Assembly (NCBI GenBank): GCA_034003955.1
Contig: JAVEXO010000005.1
Coordinates: forward strand, 18,669-82,668
DNA: 64,000 nt
DNA from: SZUA-370 sp034003955
Lineage (GTDB): Bacteria > Spirochaetota > Spirochaetia > Treponematales > UBA12059
Reading direction: 5' to 3'
The notes under the pieces are model-generated. The model ran no database searches. It worked only from the letters and a program-made list of their open reading frames with translations, and was not told the origin of the DNA. Shown piece after piece: positions 12,310 through 20,092 of this stretch. A program made the position numbers and the translations under genes. The stretch's first letter is position 1; the number at the start of each line of letters is the position of its first letter.

Positions 12310-13155
12310 ATGACAGAACATAATACCGTTCAACGGATTTTACCGCATGTGTTCCTCATACTTGCCATAATCATTCTTCTCTTTCCAATTTGGCTTGTAT
12401 TCATTGCATCGACCCATACGAGCGCCGAGATCCTATCAGCCCCTATGCCCCTTACGCCAGGGACACATCTCGTTGAGAACTACACCCGCGCGGTGTTGGA
12501 GGGCAATCAGAACCTCGGTACTTCTGCCTTTACCATGATGAAGAATTCACTGATCATGGCCCTGGGCATATCGATAGGTAAGATTGTCGTTTCGCTCCTG
12601 GCCGCTTTTGCCATAGTGTTTTTTCATTTTAGGTTAAGAAAATTCTGTTTCTGGGCAATATTTGTAACACTGATGCTGCCTGTAGAGGTTCGTATCATGC
12701 CCACATACAAGATAGTAGCCGATCTTGGCCTTCTTGATACCTATGCCGGATTGATTCTCCCCATGATTGTCTCGGCTACAGCCGTCTTCCTTTTCAGGCA
12801 ATTCTTCATGCAGATACCAAGGGAGATAGCAGAAGCATCACAGATAGATGGCGCTTCTCCTATGCAATTCTTTGGGAAGGTCCTGATTCCAATGACACGT
12901 ACGCCAATAGCCGCAATGTTTGTAATACAGTTTATCTATGGATGGAACCAGTACCTATGGCCTCTCTTGATAACCACCAAACAGGAATACTACACCCTGC
13001 TCATTGGCATAAACAGGATGCTCTCTGGCGCCGATGTCCAGATTGAATGGCAGATTGTTATGGCAACGACACTGCTTGCAATGATACCTCCTGCCTTGGT
13101 TGTCGTTGTTATGCAGAAACAGTTCATAGCAGGCATGACCGATACTGAAAAGTAA
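12310..13155 (+). CDS. ugpE: Glycerol-3-phosphate-type ABC transporter permease
   Basis: 281-residue second permease of the ugp importer. Seen: APMPLTPGTHLVENY near the N-terminus, FVTLMLPVEVRI, the EAA loop EASQIDGASPMQFF (from about residue 175), and FIYGWNQYLWPLL, all as in E. coli UgpE. I chose the ATG at 12310; an in-frame TTG at 12307 is possible, but the gaggagaga Shine-Dalgarno fits the ATG. No ATPase gene (ugpC) follows; GA-rich repeats do, so a shared ATPase encoded elsewhere must energise it. Confidence 0.9.
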   Translation: MTEHNTVQRILPHVFLILAIIILLFPIWLVFIASTHTSAEILSAPMPLTPGTHLVENYTRAVLEGNQNLGTSAFTMMKNSLIMALGISIGKIVVSLLAAFAIVFFHFRLRKFCFWAIFVTLMLPVEVRIMPTYKIVADLGLLDTYAGLILPMIVSATAVFLFRQFFMQIPREIAEASQIDGASPMQFFGKVLIPMTRTPIAAMFVIQFIYGWNQYLWPLLITTKQEYYTLLIGINRMLSGADVQIEWQIVMATTLLAMIPPALVVVVMQKQFIAGMTDTEK

Positions 13156-13172
13156 TCTTAGATTAAGAATTT

Positions 13173-13250
13173 AGCCACAGAGATACAGAGAAGAAGAGTG
13201 GGGAAGATGGCGATGAGGATAAGAGGATAAGAGATTAGGAAAGAGAAGGA
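13173..13250 (+). repeat. GA-rich dispersed repeat copy
   Basis: Contains the two signature elements of the family: ccacagagatacagagaag and gaggataagaggataagag. Same orientation as the copies at 37952-38190, opposite to those at 13610, 15550 and 41140. Confidence 0.75.
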
Positions 13251-13381
13251 GGTGAGGGATACGTGATAGCGCATCCTTTGCCTCCTTTTATATTGCTTGG
13301 GCTTGTATCCGGAGAATTCTTGCAGGTGCTTAAATTACCGTAAACGGTGGCTGTGAGGCGAGTATTATCTTGTCAATCATG

Positions 13382-13481
13382 NNNNNNNNNNNNNNNNNNN
13401 NNNNNNNNNNNNNNNNNNNNNNNNNNNNNNNNNNNNNNNNNNNNNNNNNNNNNNNNNNNNNNNNNNNNNNNNNNNNNNNNN
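13382..13481. other. Assembly gap (100 N)
   Basis: Exactly 100 N bases, the conventional placeholder for a scaffold gap of unknown size. It sits inside a repeat field, so the true length and content are unknown. Confidence 0.99.
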
Positions 13482-13543
13482 TAAGAGAGGGAGGGCGTGA
13501 TACGTGATACGTTTCATGAGCCTCCTTTTTCTTTTGCTCAGGC

Positions 13544-13600
13544 CTCTGTATTCACAAAATGCTTGACATGACCTCCTTCGATGACTTCCTTGTACATCTC
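13544..13600 (-). pseudogene. IS256-family transposase scrap
   Basis: Read on the minus strand, 13574-13599 encodes EMYKEVIEG, a phrase also present in the better preserved IS256-type remnant at 40944-41087 (REMYKEVIEGLMKGE). Immediately beyond, cattttgtgaatac resembles the ttttgtgtaaac element found at the outer ends of the other two IS256 remnants. Too short to be functional; identification rests on nine residues plus the terminal-like sequence. Confidence 0.45.
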
Positions 13601-13609
13601 CAAATTTCT

Positions 13610-13870
13610 TGGTCTGCTCTTTTCTCTTTTTCCTATTCTCTTATCCTCTTTTACTCTTCGTTATCCTAGTCAATCTCTTATCTCCTTATCCTCTTAGTTA
13701 TCCTTTCATATCTTCTCTTCTACGTGTCTCTGTGTCTCTGTGGTTCAAATTCCTCATTCTCCTCTTCTCTTTCCTACCTAGTCTTCTCTTATCCTCTTAG
13801 TTATCTTTCTCCCTCATTCCTCTCTGTGTTTCTGTGGTTCAAATTTTCTTCTTTTTCTTGCCTTTCCTTC
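13610..13870 (-). repeat. CT-rich dispersed repeat copies
   Basis: Complement-orientation copies of the GA-rich family. It includes tctcttatcctcttttactc and cttcgttatcctagtcaatc, nearly identical to 41266-41310, and two copies of the tctctgtggttcaaatt element. Several short open frames cross it but have only low-complexity Leu/Ser/Phe translations. Confidence 0.8.
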
Positions 13871-13940
13871 CCTTGTTCTCTTCCTTCACTCTTCTCGAGC
13901 TTGAGATCTTTCCGGCGAAAGCCTCGAAATATTTCAGTTG

Positions 13941-13969
13941 TTGACACCTCAAGGTGTCAAAACTATACT
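13941..13969 (+). promoter_or_regulatory. Strong promoter overlapped by a perfect palindrome, upstream of the GGDEF gene
   Basis: TTGACA (13941-13946), 17-base spacer, TATACT (13964-13969): a near-consensus sigma70 promoter. A perfect inverted repeat, ttgacacct-ca-aggtgtcaa (13941-13960), covers the -35 and most of the spacer, the classical place for a repressor operator. The leader to the ATG at 14115 would be about 140 bases. I found no convincing c-di-GMP riboswitch in that leader. Confidence 0.65.
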
Positions 13970-14114
13970 CGACAACACCAAAAGCATGGGAAAACCTGCT
14001 GTGGGCATTGATTCGGGAGCAACACGAGTTCAAGAGAACGATTGTAAAAACCCGAAATCTTAGTTCCTATCAGCTTTATTCGGTTGAAGCAGAATTCCTT
14101 CGACGAGGCAAAGA

Positions 14115-15404
14115 ATGCAACACCTGCGCAAACTTTACTATCGCTTGTTTGTAACATTCATGATCATTCTTTGTATGTTTTGCATCTTTATTACCATCGC
14201 TCTGGTCAAGAACACCCAGAAGGTGAATGCTCAGGAGACACGTGATCAGATATATGAAATAAAGAAGACATTTCTAAAAGATACCGTCCTCAATGTCATG
14301 AAGGACCTGGATAGACTGCGTAGTCACTATAATGAAACAGCCACTCTGCTAGACAGTGAATGTTCTGCTGATCAGCGAGCCAAAAATGATATAGCAATTC
14401 TGATACGGGAAAAGAAATTCCAATATGACGCCTACATCTGGGTAAACGAAGTCATTGATTACGCAGGCGGTGAAAAATATGCAATCCGTAGAATCCATCC
14501 CAACTTGCGCAATACCGAGGGAAGCTATCTTTCAACGGAATCCAAAGATATCAAGGGCAACAAGCCATATTTAACCGAACTTGAGGGCATCAAACAGGAT
14601 GGTGAGGTCTTCTCCACCTACTGGTTCAAAAGGATGAATAGTGATGAAATCTCAGAGAAGTTGACCTATGCAGCTCTTTATAAGGATTTTAACTGGATTA
14701 TAGCCATGGGTATCCATCTTGATGATATCCAAACGTATATAGACAAGGCTGATGCCCGAAGCCAGAGCTTAACCACTCGCACTCTTAGCCTGACCCTGCT
14801 TATGATCCTGGTGCTTTTCTCAATCGGTATATTTTTATTGAGCCGTCTGGAAACCTGGTATTATAAAAGGACTCACAGGGAGATCAAGGAAGAATCCAAT
14901 ATCGACCAGTTGACAGGAGCCTTAAATCGGAGGATCGGGGACGCCTATCTTATTGAGGCTTTTAACCGTTTCAAAGCCGAAGGAAGCAAGGTTTGTCTGT
15001 ATTTTATTGATTTAGATAACTTCAAACCAATAAATGATGCTTTGGGACATGAGGCTGGTGATGTAGCACTCAAAGTAGCAGCATCACGCTGTCGTGATCA
15101 AATCCGTTCTGAAGACCAGTTGTTCCGCTGGGGTGGCGATGAGTTTCTGTGCATTGTTAAGGGCATAGATCAGTCAAACGCTGCTGTGCTCGCCGAGAAG
15201 ATGAATCGAGCTATATCGGGAGGAGCCATCCCTCTGGGTGAGGGGAAAGATCAAAACCTGTTCATAAGTGTTTCTATAGGCATAAGCTGCTTTTTACCTT
15301 CCGACAAGAGTTACACTGATGCCCTGGGACGGTCAGATGCAGCCATGTATGAGGCAAAGAAATCCGGCGGAAATTGCTCGTGCAGAATTTTTGAAACCGT
15401 TTGA
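14115..15404 (+). CDS. Membrane-bound diguanylate cyclase with extracytoplasmic Cache-type sensor
   Basis: 429 residues. Seen: N-terminal membrane helix (about 10-30), an extracytoplasmic region of about 180 residues with the sCache-like signature YIWVNEVIDYAGG...RRIHPNL...F.YWF, a second helix (about 222-242), then a GGDEF domain starting with the D.LTGALNRR motif (about residue 263). The active site WGGDEF is intact (about residues 339-343), and an RxxD inhibitory site (RSED) lies five residues before it. Expected role: synthesis of cyclic di-GMP in response to a small extracellular ligand. The gene lies alone between repeat blocks, with its own strong promoter and a gagg Shine-Dalgarno. 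Confidence 0.9.
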   Translation: MQHLRKLYYRLFVTFMIILCMFCIFITIALVKNTQKVNAQETRDQIYEIKKTFLKDTVLNVMKDLDRLRSHYNETATLLDSECSADQRAKNDIAILIREKKFQYDAYIWVNEVIDYAGGEKYAIRRIHPNLRNTEGSYLSTESKDIKGNKPYLTELEGIKQDGEVFSTYWFKRMNSDEISEKLTYAALYKDFNWIIAMGIHLDDIQTYIDKADARSQSLTTRTLSLTLLMILVLFSIGIFLLSRLETWYYKRTHREIKEESNIDQLTGALNRRIGDAYLIEAFNRFKAEGSKVCLYFIDLDNFKPINDALGHEAGDVALKVAASRCRDQIRSEDQLFRWGGDEFLCIVKGIDQSNAAVLAEKMNRAISGGAIPLGEGKDQNLFISVSIGISCFLPSDKSYTDALGRSDAAMYEAKKSGGNCSCRIFETV

Positions 15405-15549
15405 TCACCTGTGAGCTACTAACCATATCGCCAGTATCGGCAGTAAGCCCAGGATGGCACTAGGGGAGGGTAGCTCCTGTTCCAAGTTTCATTTATCGCC
15501 TCGCAGAGTAAGACTTGCTTACGCATCTTGCTACCTATGAGTCTCAGAT

Positions 15550-15650
15550 TCTCTTGTCGTCCTTTCTCGTTCTGATCTCTTTTTCTCATATTCTCTTCCT
15601 AAATCTTCTCTGTGTCTCCGTGCCTCTGTGGTTCAAATTCCTTATCCTAT
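15550..15650 (-). repeat. CT-rich dispersed repeat copy before the S10 operon
   Basis: Contains ttctctgtgtctccgtgcct followed by ctgtggttcaaattcc, the same element as at 13730, 13825 and 41340. The region 15405-15668 otherwise shows no gene. Its right edge is about 20 bases before the S10 promoter. Confidence 0.75.
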
Positions 15651-15668
15651 ATAAGTTGCCTACTTGGG

Positions 15669-15697
15669 TTGACATTTATTTCCGCTTAGTGCATTAT
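15669..15697 (+). promoter_or_regulatory. Strong candidate promoter of the S10 operon
   Basis: TTGACA (15669-15674), 17-base spacer, CATTAT (15692-15697). This would be the main promoter for the long rpsJ-to-rplQ run, since no other strong promoter is apparent between here and rpsJ. Confidence 0.7.
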
Positions 15698-15703
15698 CCT
15701 CGA

Positions 15704-15869
15704 GCCAATCGTCTGGGTGCCGTGGTGCCCGTGAAGGATGTTTGGTCGCCGATAGCGGGTTCCGCATCGCGCGCCGCGAGGTTCCACGACCTCGAGCGTA
15801 TGGGTTCATGGGCACGCCCGCCAGGGTACGGTCCGAGGGATGCCTGCGCAAGCGATCTTTGGAGGACAC
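15704..15869 (+). promoter_or_regulatory. S10 operon leader, possibly structured
   Basis: About 165 bases of GC-rich untranslated leader between the predicted start of transcription and rpsJ. One clear stem is cgaggt (15777-15782) with acctcg (15789-15794); more pairing looks likely around gggtgccgtggtgccc. Ribosomal-protein operons commonly carry autoregulatory leaders, but I cannot match this one to a known class, so the function is inference. Confidence 0.4.
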
Positions 15870-16175
15870 ATGAAAGACAGGATCCGTGTCAGGCTCAGGG
15901 GCTTTGACGTTCGTCTTATAGACGAAAGTGCCAAGTCCATCGTAACTACCGTTCAGAGAGCAGGAGCAAAGGTCTCAGGGCCAATCCCGCTACCTACAAA
16001 GATCAGTAAGTATACGGTGCTTAGATCTCCCCACGTGCATAAGAAGGCGCGTGAGCAGTTCGAAATGCGCACGCATAAAAGACTGATCGACATACTGAGC
16101 CCGACCCCAGATGTCATGGATGCGCTTATGAAGCTCGAATTGCCCGCAGGTGTGGACGTCGAGATCAAGCAGTAA
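15870..16175 (+). CDS. rpsJ: 30S ribosomal protein S10
   Basis: 101-residue S10, also the NusE antitermination factor. Seen: RIRVRLRGFD at the start, SGPIPLPTK, RSPHVHKKAREQFEMRTHKRLIDI and the GVDVEIKQ end. The ATG at 15870 with a perfect ggagg five bases upstream is the start; an in-frame ATG at 15840 would add ten residues not found in the family. First gene of the S10-spc-alpha supercluster. Confidence 0.97.
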   Translation: MKDRIRVRLRGFDVRLIDESAKSIVTTVQRAGAKVSGPIPLPTKISKYTVLRSPHVHKKAREQFEMRTHKRLIDILSPTPDVMDALMKLELPAGVDVEIKQ

Positions 16176-16219
16176 ATGGACGGTTTCGTACCGTACTGTT
16201 CAACGCTTAGGAGAAACCG

Positions 16220-16846
16220 ATGATTGGTTTAATCGGAAAGAAGATCGGCATGACTCAGGTCTTCGACGAAACCGGAAGGCTAACGCCTGTAACGGTTGTC
16301 GCCGTCGGACCTAATAAGGTTGTGGGCCGAAAGACCGTAGATGTAGATGGCTATGATGCCATCGTGCTCGGTTACAACGACATGAAGAAGATAAGGGTAA
16401 GCAAGCCTTATGCGGGGCAGTTTCCCGAAGGTATGGCTCCCACCAAAATTCTTCGTGAGCTTCGAGATTTTACAGCAGAGGCCGAAGTAGGCAAAGAGCT
16501 GGGAATATCGTTGTTTGAAGGAACCCGTTTTGTTGACGTTATAGCGATCAGCAAGGGCAAGGGTTTCCAGGGTGTCGTTAAGCGATGGGGTTTCGGAGGT
16601 GGACGTAATACGCACGGTTCAAAGTTCCATCGTGAACCCGGTTCTACCGGTATGAGCACGTACCCCCACAAGACGTTCAAGAACAAGAAGATGCCTGGCC
16701 GCATGGGACGAGAGCGGGTAACCGTTATGAACCTGAAGCTGGTCAAGATTGACGTAGAAAACGGTTTTATGCTGATTCGCGGCGCCGTTCCCGGTCCGCG
16801 CAACTGTACCGTCGTCGTGCGCTCGGCCGTCAAGAAAGCTAAGTGA
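16220..16846 (+). CDS. rplC: 50S ribosomal protein L3
   Basis: 208-residue L3, an early 50S assembly protein whose central loop reaches toward the peptidyl transferase centre. Seen: IGLIGKKIGMTQVFDE at the start, SKGKGFQGVVKRWGF, the HGSKFHREPGSTG loop and PGRMG.ERVTVMNL. Second gene of the S10 operon, followed by rplD after 12 bases. Confidence 0.97.
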   Translation: MIGLIGKKIGMTQVFDETGRLTPVTVVAVGPNKVVGRKTVDVDGYDAIVLGYNDMKKIRVSKPYAGQFPEGMAPTKILRELRDFTAEAEVGKELGISLFEGTRFVDVIAISKGKGFQGVVKRWGFGGGRNTHGSKFHREPGSTGMSTYPHKTFKNKKMPGRMGRERVTVMNLKLVKIDVENGFMLIRGAVPGPRNCTVVVRSAVKKAK

Positions 16847-16858
16847 GGATAGACTGAT

Positions 16859-17497
16859 ATGGAAGGCAAAGTCTTTTCCGTACAGGGCAAGGAGCTACGG
16901 TCGATAGAGTTATCCGATGATGTGTTTGGCCTGCCGGTCAATGAAGATGTCATCTGGTACGCTATCAACAACGAGCTTGCCAATGCCCGTGTCGGCACAG
17001 CCGATACCAAGACGCGTTCTGATGTACATGGCACGAATCGTAGGCCCTATGCCCAGAAGGGCACCACCGGCCGAGCCCGTCAGGGTGACGTCAAGTCTCC
17101 TATATATGTTGGTGGTGGTACCGTTTTTGGTCCGCACCCGAGGGACTATTCGTACTCTATAAACAAGAAGGCCAAGCGTCTTGCCATGAAGAGCATCCTG
17201 AGCCTTAAGGCCCAGAACGCGACCATGAAGGTTGTAGAGGATTTTTCAGTAGAGAGCGGCAAGACAAAGGACCTCGCGTCCCTGCTGTCTGGTCTTCTCC
17301 CTGCGGATAAGGCCGAGAGGACAGTCATCATTCTCAAGGATGATGATGCGATGGTGAAGCGCGCCGGGAAGAATATTCCATGGTTGCATTTCCTTTCCTT
17401 CAACCGCCTGCGCGCACACGATTTGTTCTACGGACGAACCGTGATCGTGATGGAATCCGCGGTGAAGAGCCTCAACGAATTCTACGCGGAAGTATAA
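16859..17497 (+). CDS. rplD: 50S ribosomal protein L4
   Basis: 212-residue L4, lining the exit tunnel. Seen: the conserved tunnel-loop segment TKTRSDVHGTNRRPYAQKGTG-like (here KGTTGRARQGDVKSP) and FGPHPRDYSYSINKKAKRLA. In E. coli L4 also represses its own operon; whether it does so here through the leader at 15704 is open. Confidence 0.97.
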   Translation: MEGKVFSVQGKELRSIELSDDVFGLPVNEDVIWYAINNELANARVGTADTKTRSDVHGTNRRPYAQKGTTGRARQGDVKSPIYVGGGTVFGPHPRDYSYSINKKAKRLAMKSILSLKAQNATMKVVEDFSVESGKTKDLASLLSGLLPADKAERTVIILKDDDAMVKRAGKNIPWLHFLSFNRLRAHDLFYGRTVIVMESAVKSLNEFYAEV

Positions 17498-17509
17498 GGA
17501 AGGCCAGCA

Positions 17510-17794
17510 ATGCAGTACGAAAGCATACTGATAGAGCCAGTCCTCAGCGAGAAGACTAACGTCCTCCGCGAACAAGGACAGTACGTTTTCCGTGTTGACC
17601 CCAGGGCGAATAAGACCCAGGTCAAGGAAGCCGTTAGAAGGCTCTTCGAGGTGCACCCAGTCTCGTGCACAATCATCAATGTGAAGGGCAAGCCCAAGAG
17701 GCTTCGCTACCGCTCCGGCTACACCGCTTCGTGGAAGAAGGCTATTGTCCGTCTCGCCAAGGGTGAGTCGATCAAGGCCTTCGAGGGCGCGTGA
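17510..17794 (+). CDS. rplW: 50S ribosomal protein L23
   Basis: 94-residue L23, located at the tunnel exit where trigger factor and SRP dock. Seen: ILIEPVLSEKTNVLREQGQYVF, NKTQVKEAVRRLFEV, and the VKGKPKRLRYRSGYT loop. Spaced 12 bases after rplD and 18 before rplB. Confidence 0.97.
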   Translation: MQYESILIEPVLSEKTNVLREQGQYVFRVDPRANKTQVKEAVRRLFEVHPVSCTIINVKGKPKRLRYRSGYTASWKKAIVRLAKGESIKAFEGA

Positions 17795-17812
17795 GCGGAA
17801 TAGGGGAAAACC

Positions 17813-18640
17813 ATGGCTATCAAGACGTTTAGGCCGATAACCCCCGGACTCAGGCACCGGGTGCAGGTGGTGAACGAAGCGCTCACCGTCGGCAACGAGC
17901 CTCAGAAGGCGCTTACCAAGGGTAAGAAGCAGAATGCTGGTAGAGCCGGTAATGGCCGCATATCTGTGCGTCGCAAGGGTGGTGGACACAAGCGCAAGTA
18001 TCGAGAGATCGATTGGAAGCGCGACAAGTTTGGAGTTCCAGGTAAGGTTTCTACTATCGAGTACGATCCTAACAGAACCGCCAATATTGCGCTGATTAAC
18101 TATGCCGATGGTGAGAAGCGATATATCATCGCTCCAAGCGATTTGATTGTTGGTCAGACGATAATGAGTGGACCCCAGGCTGCTATGGAGGCAGGCAATG
18201 CCTTGCCCCTCGAGAACATCCCGGTGGGTTTTACTGTTCATAATGTCGAGCTAAACCTCGGCAAGGGAGCTCAGTTGGCTCGTTCCGCCGGCGCCGGTGC
18301 GCTGATTGTGGGTTCTGATGGTGATTATGTTACCATAAAGTTGCCCTCTAACGAGCTTCGTTTGGTATTCAAGAAGTGCATCGCGACGATCGGCGGGGTC
18401 GGTAACGAAGAGCATATGAACGAACGTTACGGCAAGGCCGGACGCGTACGATGGCTCGGCAAGCGTCCGAGGGTGAGAGGCGTGGCTATGAACCCCGTCG
18501 ACCATCCGCATGGAGGCGGTGAAGGCCGTGGTAAGGGCTACAAGCAACCGGTCACTCCCTGGGGCCAGCCTTGTAAGGGTTACAAGACGCGCGATCCGCA
18601 CAAGCCGTCGAGCCGCTTCATTGTGAAGCGCCGCAAGTGA
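17813..18640 (+). CDS. rplB: 50S ribosomal protein L2
   Basis: 275-residue L2, required for subunit association and peptidyl transfer. Seen: IKTFRPITPGLRHR at the start, RKGGGHKRKYR, AGNALPLENIPVGFTVHNVEL, and the C-terminal MNPVDHPHGGGEGR loop carrying the conserved histidine, ending in RFIVKRRK. Confidence 0.98.
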   Translation: MAIKTFRPITPGLRHRVQVVNEALTVGNEPQKALTKGKKQNAGRAGNGRISVRRKGGGHKRKYREIDWKRDKFGVPGKVSTIEYDPNRTANIALINYADGEKRYIIAPSDLIVGQTIMSGPQAAMEAGNALPLENIPVGFTVHNVELNLGKGAQLARSAGAGALIVGSDGDYVTIKLPSNELRLVFKKCIATIGGVGNEEHMNERYGKAGRVRWLGKRPRVRGVAMNPVDHPHGGGEGRGKGYKQPVTPWGQPCKGYKTRDPHKPSSRFIVKRRK

Positions 18641-18657
18641 AAGGATAGGAGCGAACC

Positions 18658-18939
18658 GTGTCAAGGTCAGTAAAGAAGGGTCCGTTCATAGAAAAAAGCC
18701 TTTATAAGAAGATTATAGAGGCGTCGAAGGTGGGCGACAAGAAAGTCTTAAAGACTTACTCCCGCTGCTCCACGATCATCCCTGAGATGGTCGGCCTCAC
18801 CTTGTCGGTGTATAACGGCAAAAGCTGGGTTCCTGTCTACGTGACGGAGAATCTCGTGGGACACAAGCTTGGCGAGTTTTCGCCCACGCGTGTCTTCCGC
18901 GGTCATGCCGGTTCCGACAAGAAAGCTGGCAGGAAATAG
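18658..18939 (+). CDS. rpsS: 30S ribosomal protein S19
   Basis: 93-residue S19 of the 30S head, starting with GTG after an aggagcgaacc Shine-Dalgarno. Seen: RSVKKGPFIEKSL, the YSRCSTIIPEMVG segment, HKLGEFSPTR and F.GH. Immediately upstream of rplV, whose start overlaps the ribosome footprint. Confidence 0.97.
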   Translation: MSRSVKKGPFIEKSLYKKIIEASKVGDKKVLKTYSRCSTIIPEMVGLTLSVYNGKSWVPVYVTENLVGHKLGEFSPTRVFRGHAGSDKKAGRK

Positions 18940-18948
18940 GTGGCTAAT

Positions 18949-19311
18949 ATGGCAAAGAAGACCGGATATCCGGCGTGCGCCAAGTACCTGATGGGATCTC
19001 CGTCAAAGATTAGGCCCGTTGCGGATTTAGTACGCAATCTGCCCTATAATGAGGCGCTTGATATCCTAGAGCACATGCCCCACAAGGGAGCCAAGCTCAT
19101 CAAGAAGGTTGTTGTCTCCGCTGCGTCTAACGCGCTCAACCAGAACCGTAAGCTCGGTGAAGACATGCTGTACGTTAAAGAAATCCAGATCAATGAGGGT
19201 CCGAGGATGAGGCGGGTGTGGTTTCGCGCTCGTGGAAGGGCGGATATGCTCGTCAAACAGATGTGCCACATCAACGTGGTAGTCGACGAAATAGCTAGGT
19301 CGGAGGCGTAA
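18949..19311 (+). CDS. rplV: 50S ribosomal protein L22
   Basis: 120-residue L22, whose extended loop lines the exit tunnel. Seen: SPSKIRPVADLVR, KKVVVSAASNALNQNRKL, and the loop tip RMRRVWFRARGRADMLVKQ followed by HINVVVDE. I chose ATG 18949 with aggtgg upstream; an in-frame GTG at 18940 directly after the rpsS stop also has a usable aggaa site and would add three residues. Confidence 0.95.
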   Translation: MAKKTGYPACAKYLMGSPSKIRPVADLVRNLPYNEALDILEHMPHKGAKLIKKVVVSAASNALNQNRKLGEDMLYVKEIQINEGPRMRRVWFRARGRADMLVKQMCHINVVVDEIARSEA

Positions 19312-19312
19312 T

Positions 19313-20089
19313 GTGGGCCAGAAAGTAAATCCTATCGGGCTCAGGCTCGGAATCAACAAGGATTGGTTGTCTCGCTGGTATGTAGATCCCCGCGATTACG
19401 CCAAGACCCTGCATGAGGACCTGGCCCTGCGCAAGCGTATGTACCAGCTTCCCGAGTCTAAGAACGCAGACATTTCAGAAATAGAGATAATCAGGCATCC
19501 GCAGAAGGTGACAATAGTCATCCATACGGGTAAGCCGGGTGTTCTGATAGGCCAGAAGGGCGCAAATATCGAGCGCATCGGGCTTGACCTGCAGAAGTAC
19601 GCTTCCAAGAAGATCAATATAAAGATCAAGGAAGTTAAGCGGGTAGAGACCAATTCGCAGATAGTAGCCCAAAGCGTATGCCGACAGCTTGAGGGTCGTG
19701 GTTCATTCCGTAGAACCATGAAGATGGCTGTTGGTACCGCCATGAAGGCCGGTGCACAGGGCTGTAAGGTTCGTATGTCAGGCCGATTGGGCGGAGCCGA
19801 TATGAGTCGCACAGAGGAGTATAAGGAAGGCCGCGTACCTCTTCATACTCTGAGAGCCGATATTGACTACGGTTTTTACGAGGCAAATACCACCTATGGC
19901 AAGATCGGTGTCAAGGTGTGGATATGCAAGAGCGACAACGCGATGATGGGCGACAAGAAGGAAGACGCAGGTCTCATGCCAGGACGACCTCGACGTGATC
20001 ATGGCGACAGGCCTGACCGTGGAGCACCGCGTGGACCACGTGGTCCAAACACCGGCTTTAATCGCGGCCCGCGTGAGGCGAGGAGCTAG
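19313..20089 (+). CDS. rpsC: 30S ribosomal protein S3
   Basis: 258-residue S3 of the mRNA entry pore. Seen: GQKVNPIGLRLGI (GTG start overlapping an out-of-frame ATG), the KH domain with VIHTGKPGVLIGQKGANIE, and the C-terminal RMSGRLGGADMSRTE and LRADIDYG segments. A basic and Gly/Arg/Pro-rich tail of about 35 residues (from PGRPRRDHGD to the end) extends past the usual domain. Confidence 0.97.
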   Translation: MGQKVNPIGLRLGINKDWLSRWYVDPRDYAKTLHEDLALRKRMYQLPESKNADISEIEIIRHPQKVTIVIHTGKPGVLIGQKGANIERIGLDLQKYASKKINIKIKEVKRVETNSQIVAQSVCRQLEGRGSFRRTMKMAVGTAMKAGAQGCKVRMSGRLGGADMSRTEEYKEGRVPLHTLRADIDYGFYEANTTYGKIGVKVWICKSDNAMMGDKKEDAGLMPGRPRRDHGDRPDRGAPRGPRGPNTGFNRGPREARS

Positions 20090-20092
20090 AAG

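Larger units (their letters stand above)
13156..14114. other. Non-coding repeat field with a scaffold gap
   Basis: This 960-base stretch has no supportable intact gene. It holds GA-rich repeats on the plus strand before the N run (13382-13481), their CT-rich complements after it (13610-13870), a short IS256-family transposase scrap (about 13544-13600, minus strand), and the promoter and leader of the downstream GGDEF gene (13941 onward). Similar text flanks the gap on both sides (ggaggtgagggatacgtgat before, ggagggcgtgatacgtgat after), so the gap probably reflects collapsed repeats. Confidence 0.8.

Noticed and set aside
13609..14011. Short Leu/Ser/Phe-rich open frames in the CT repeat
   Set aside because: Composition reflects the CT repeat alone; no start signals and no homology.
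13970..14114. Possible c-di-GMP riboswitch in the leader of the GGDEF gene
   Set aside because: I did not find the conserved core of the known c-di-GMP classes, and no strong paired architecture is apparent.
17246..18241. 331-codon open frame on the minus strand
   Set aside because: It lies wholly antisense to rplD, rplW and rplB, which are unmistakable; no Shine-Dalgarno or family match.
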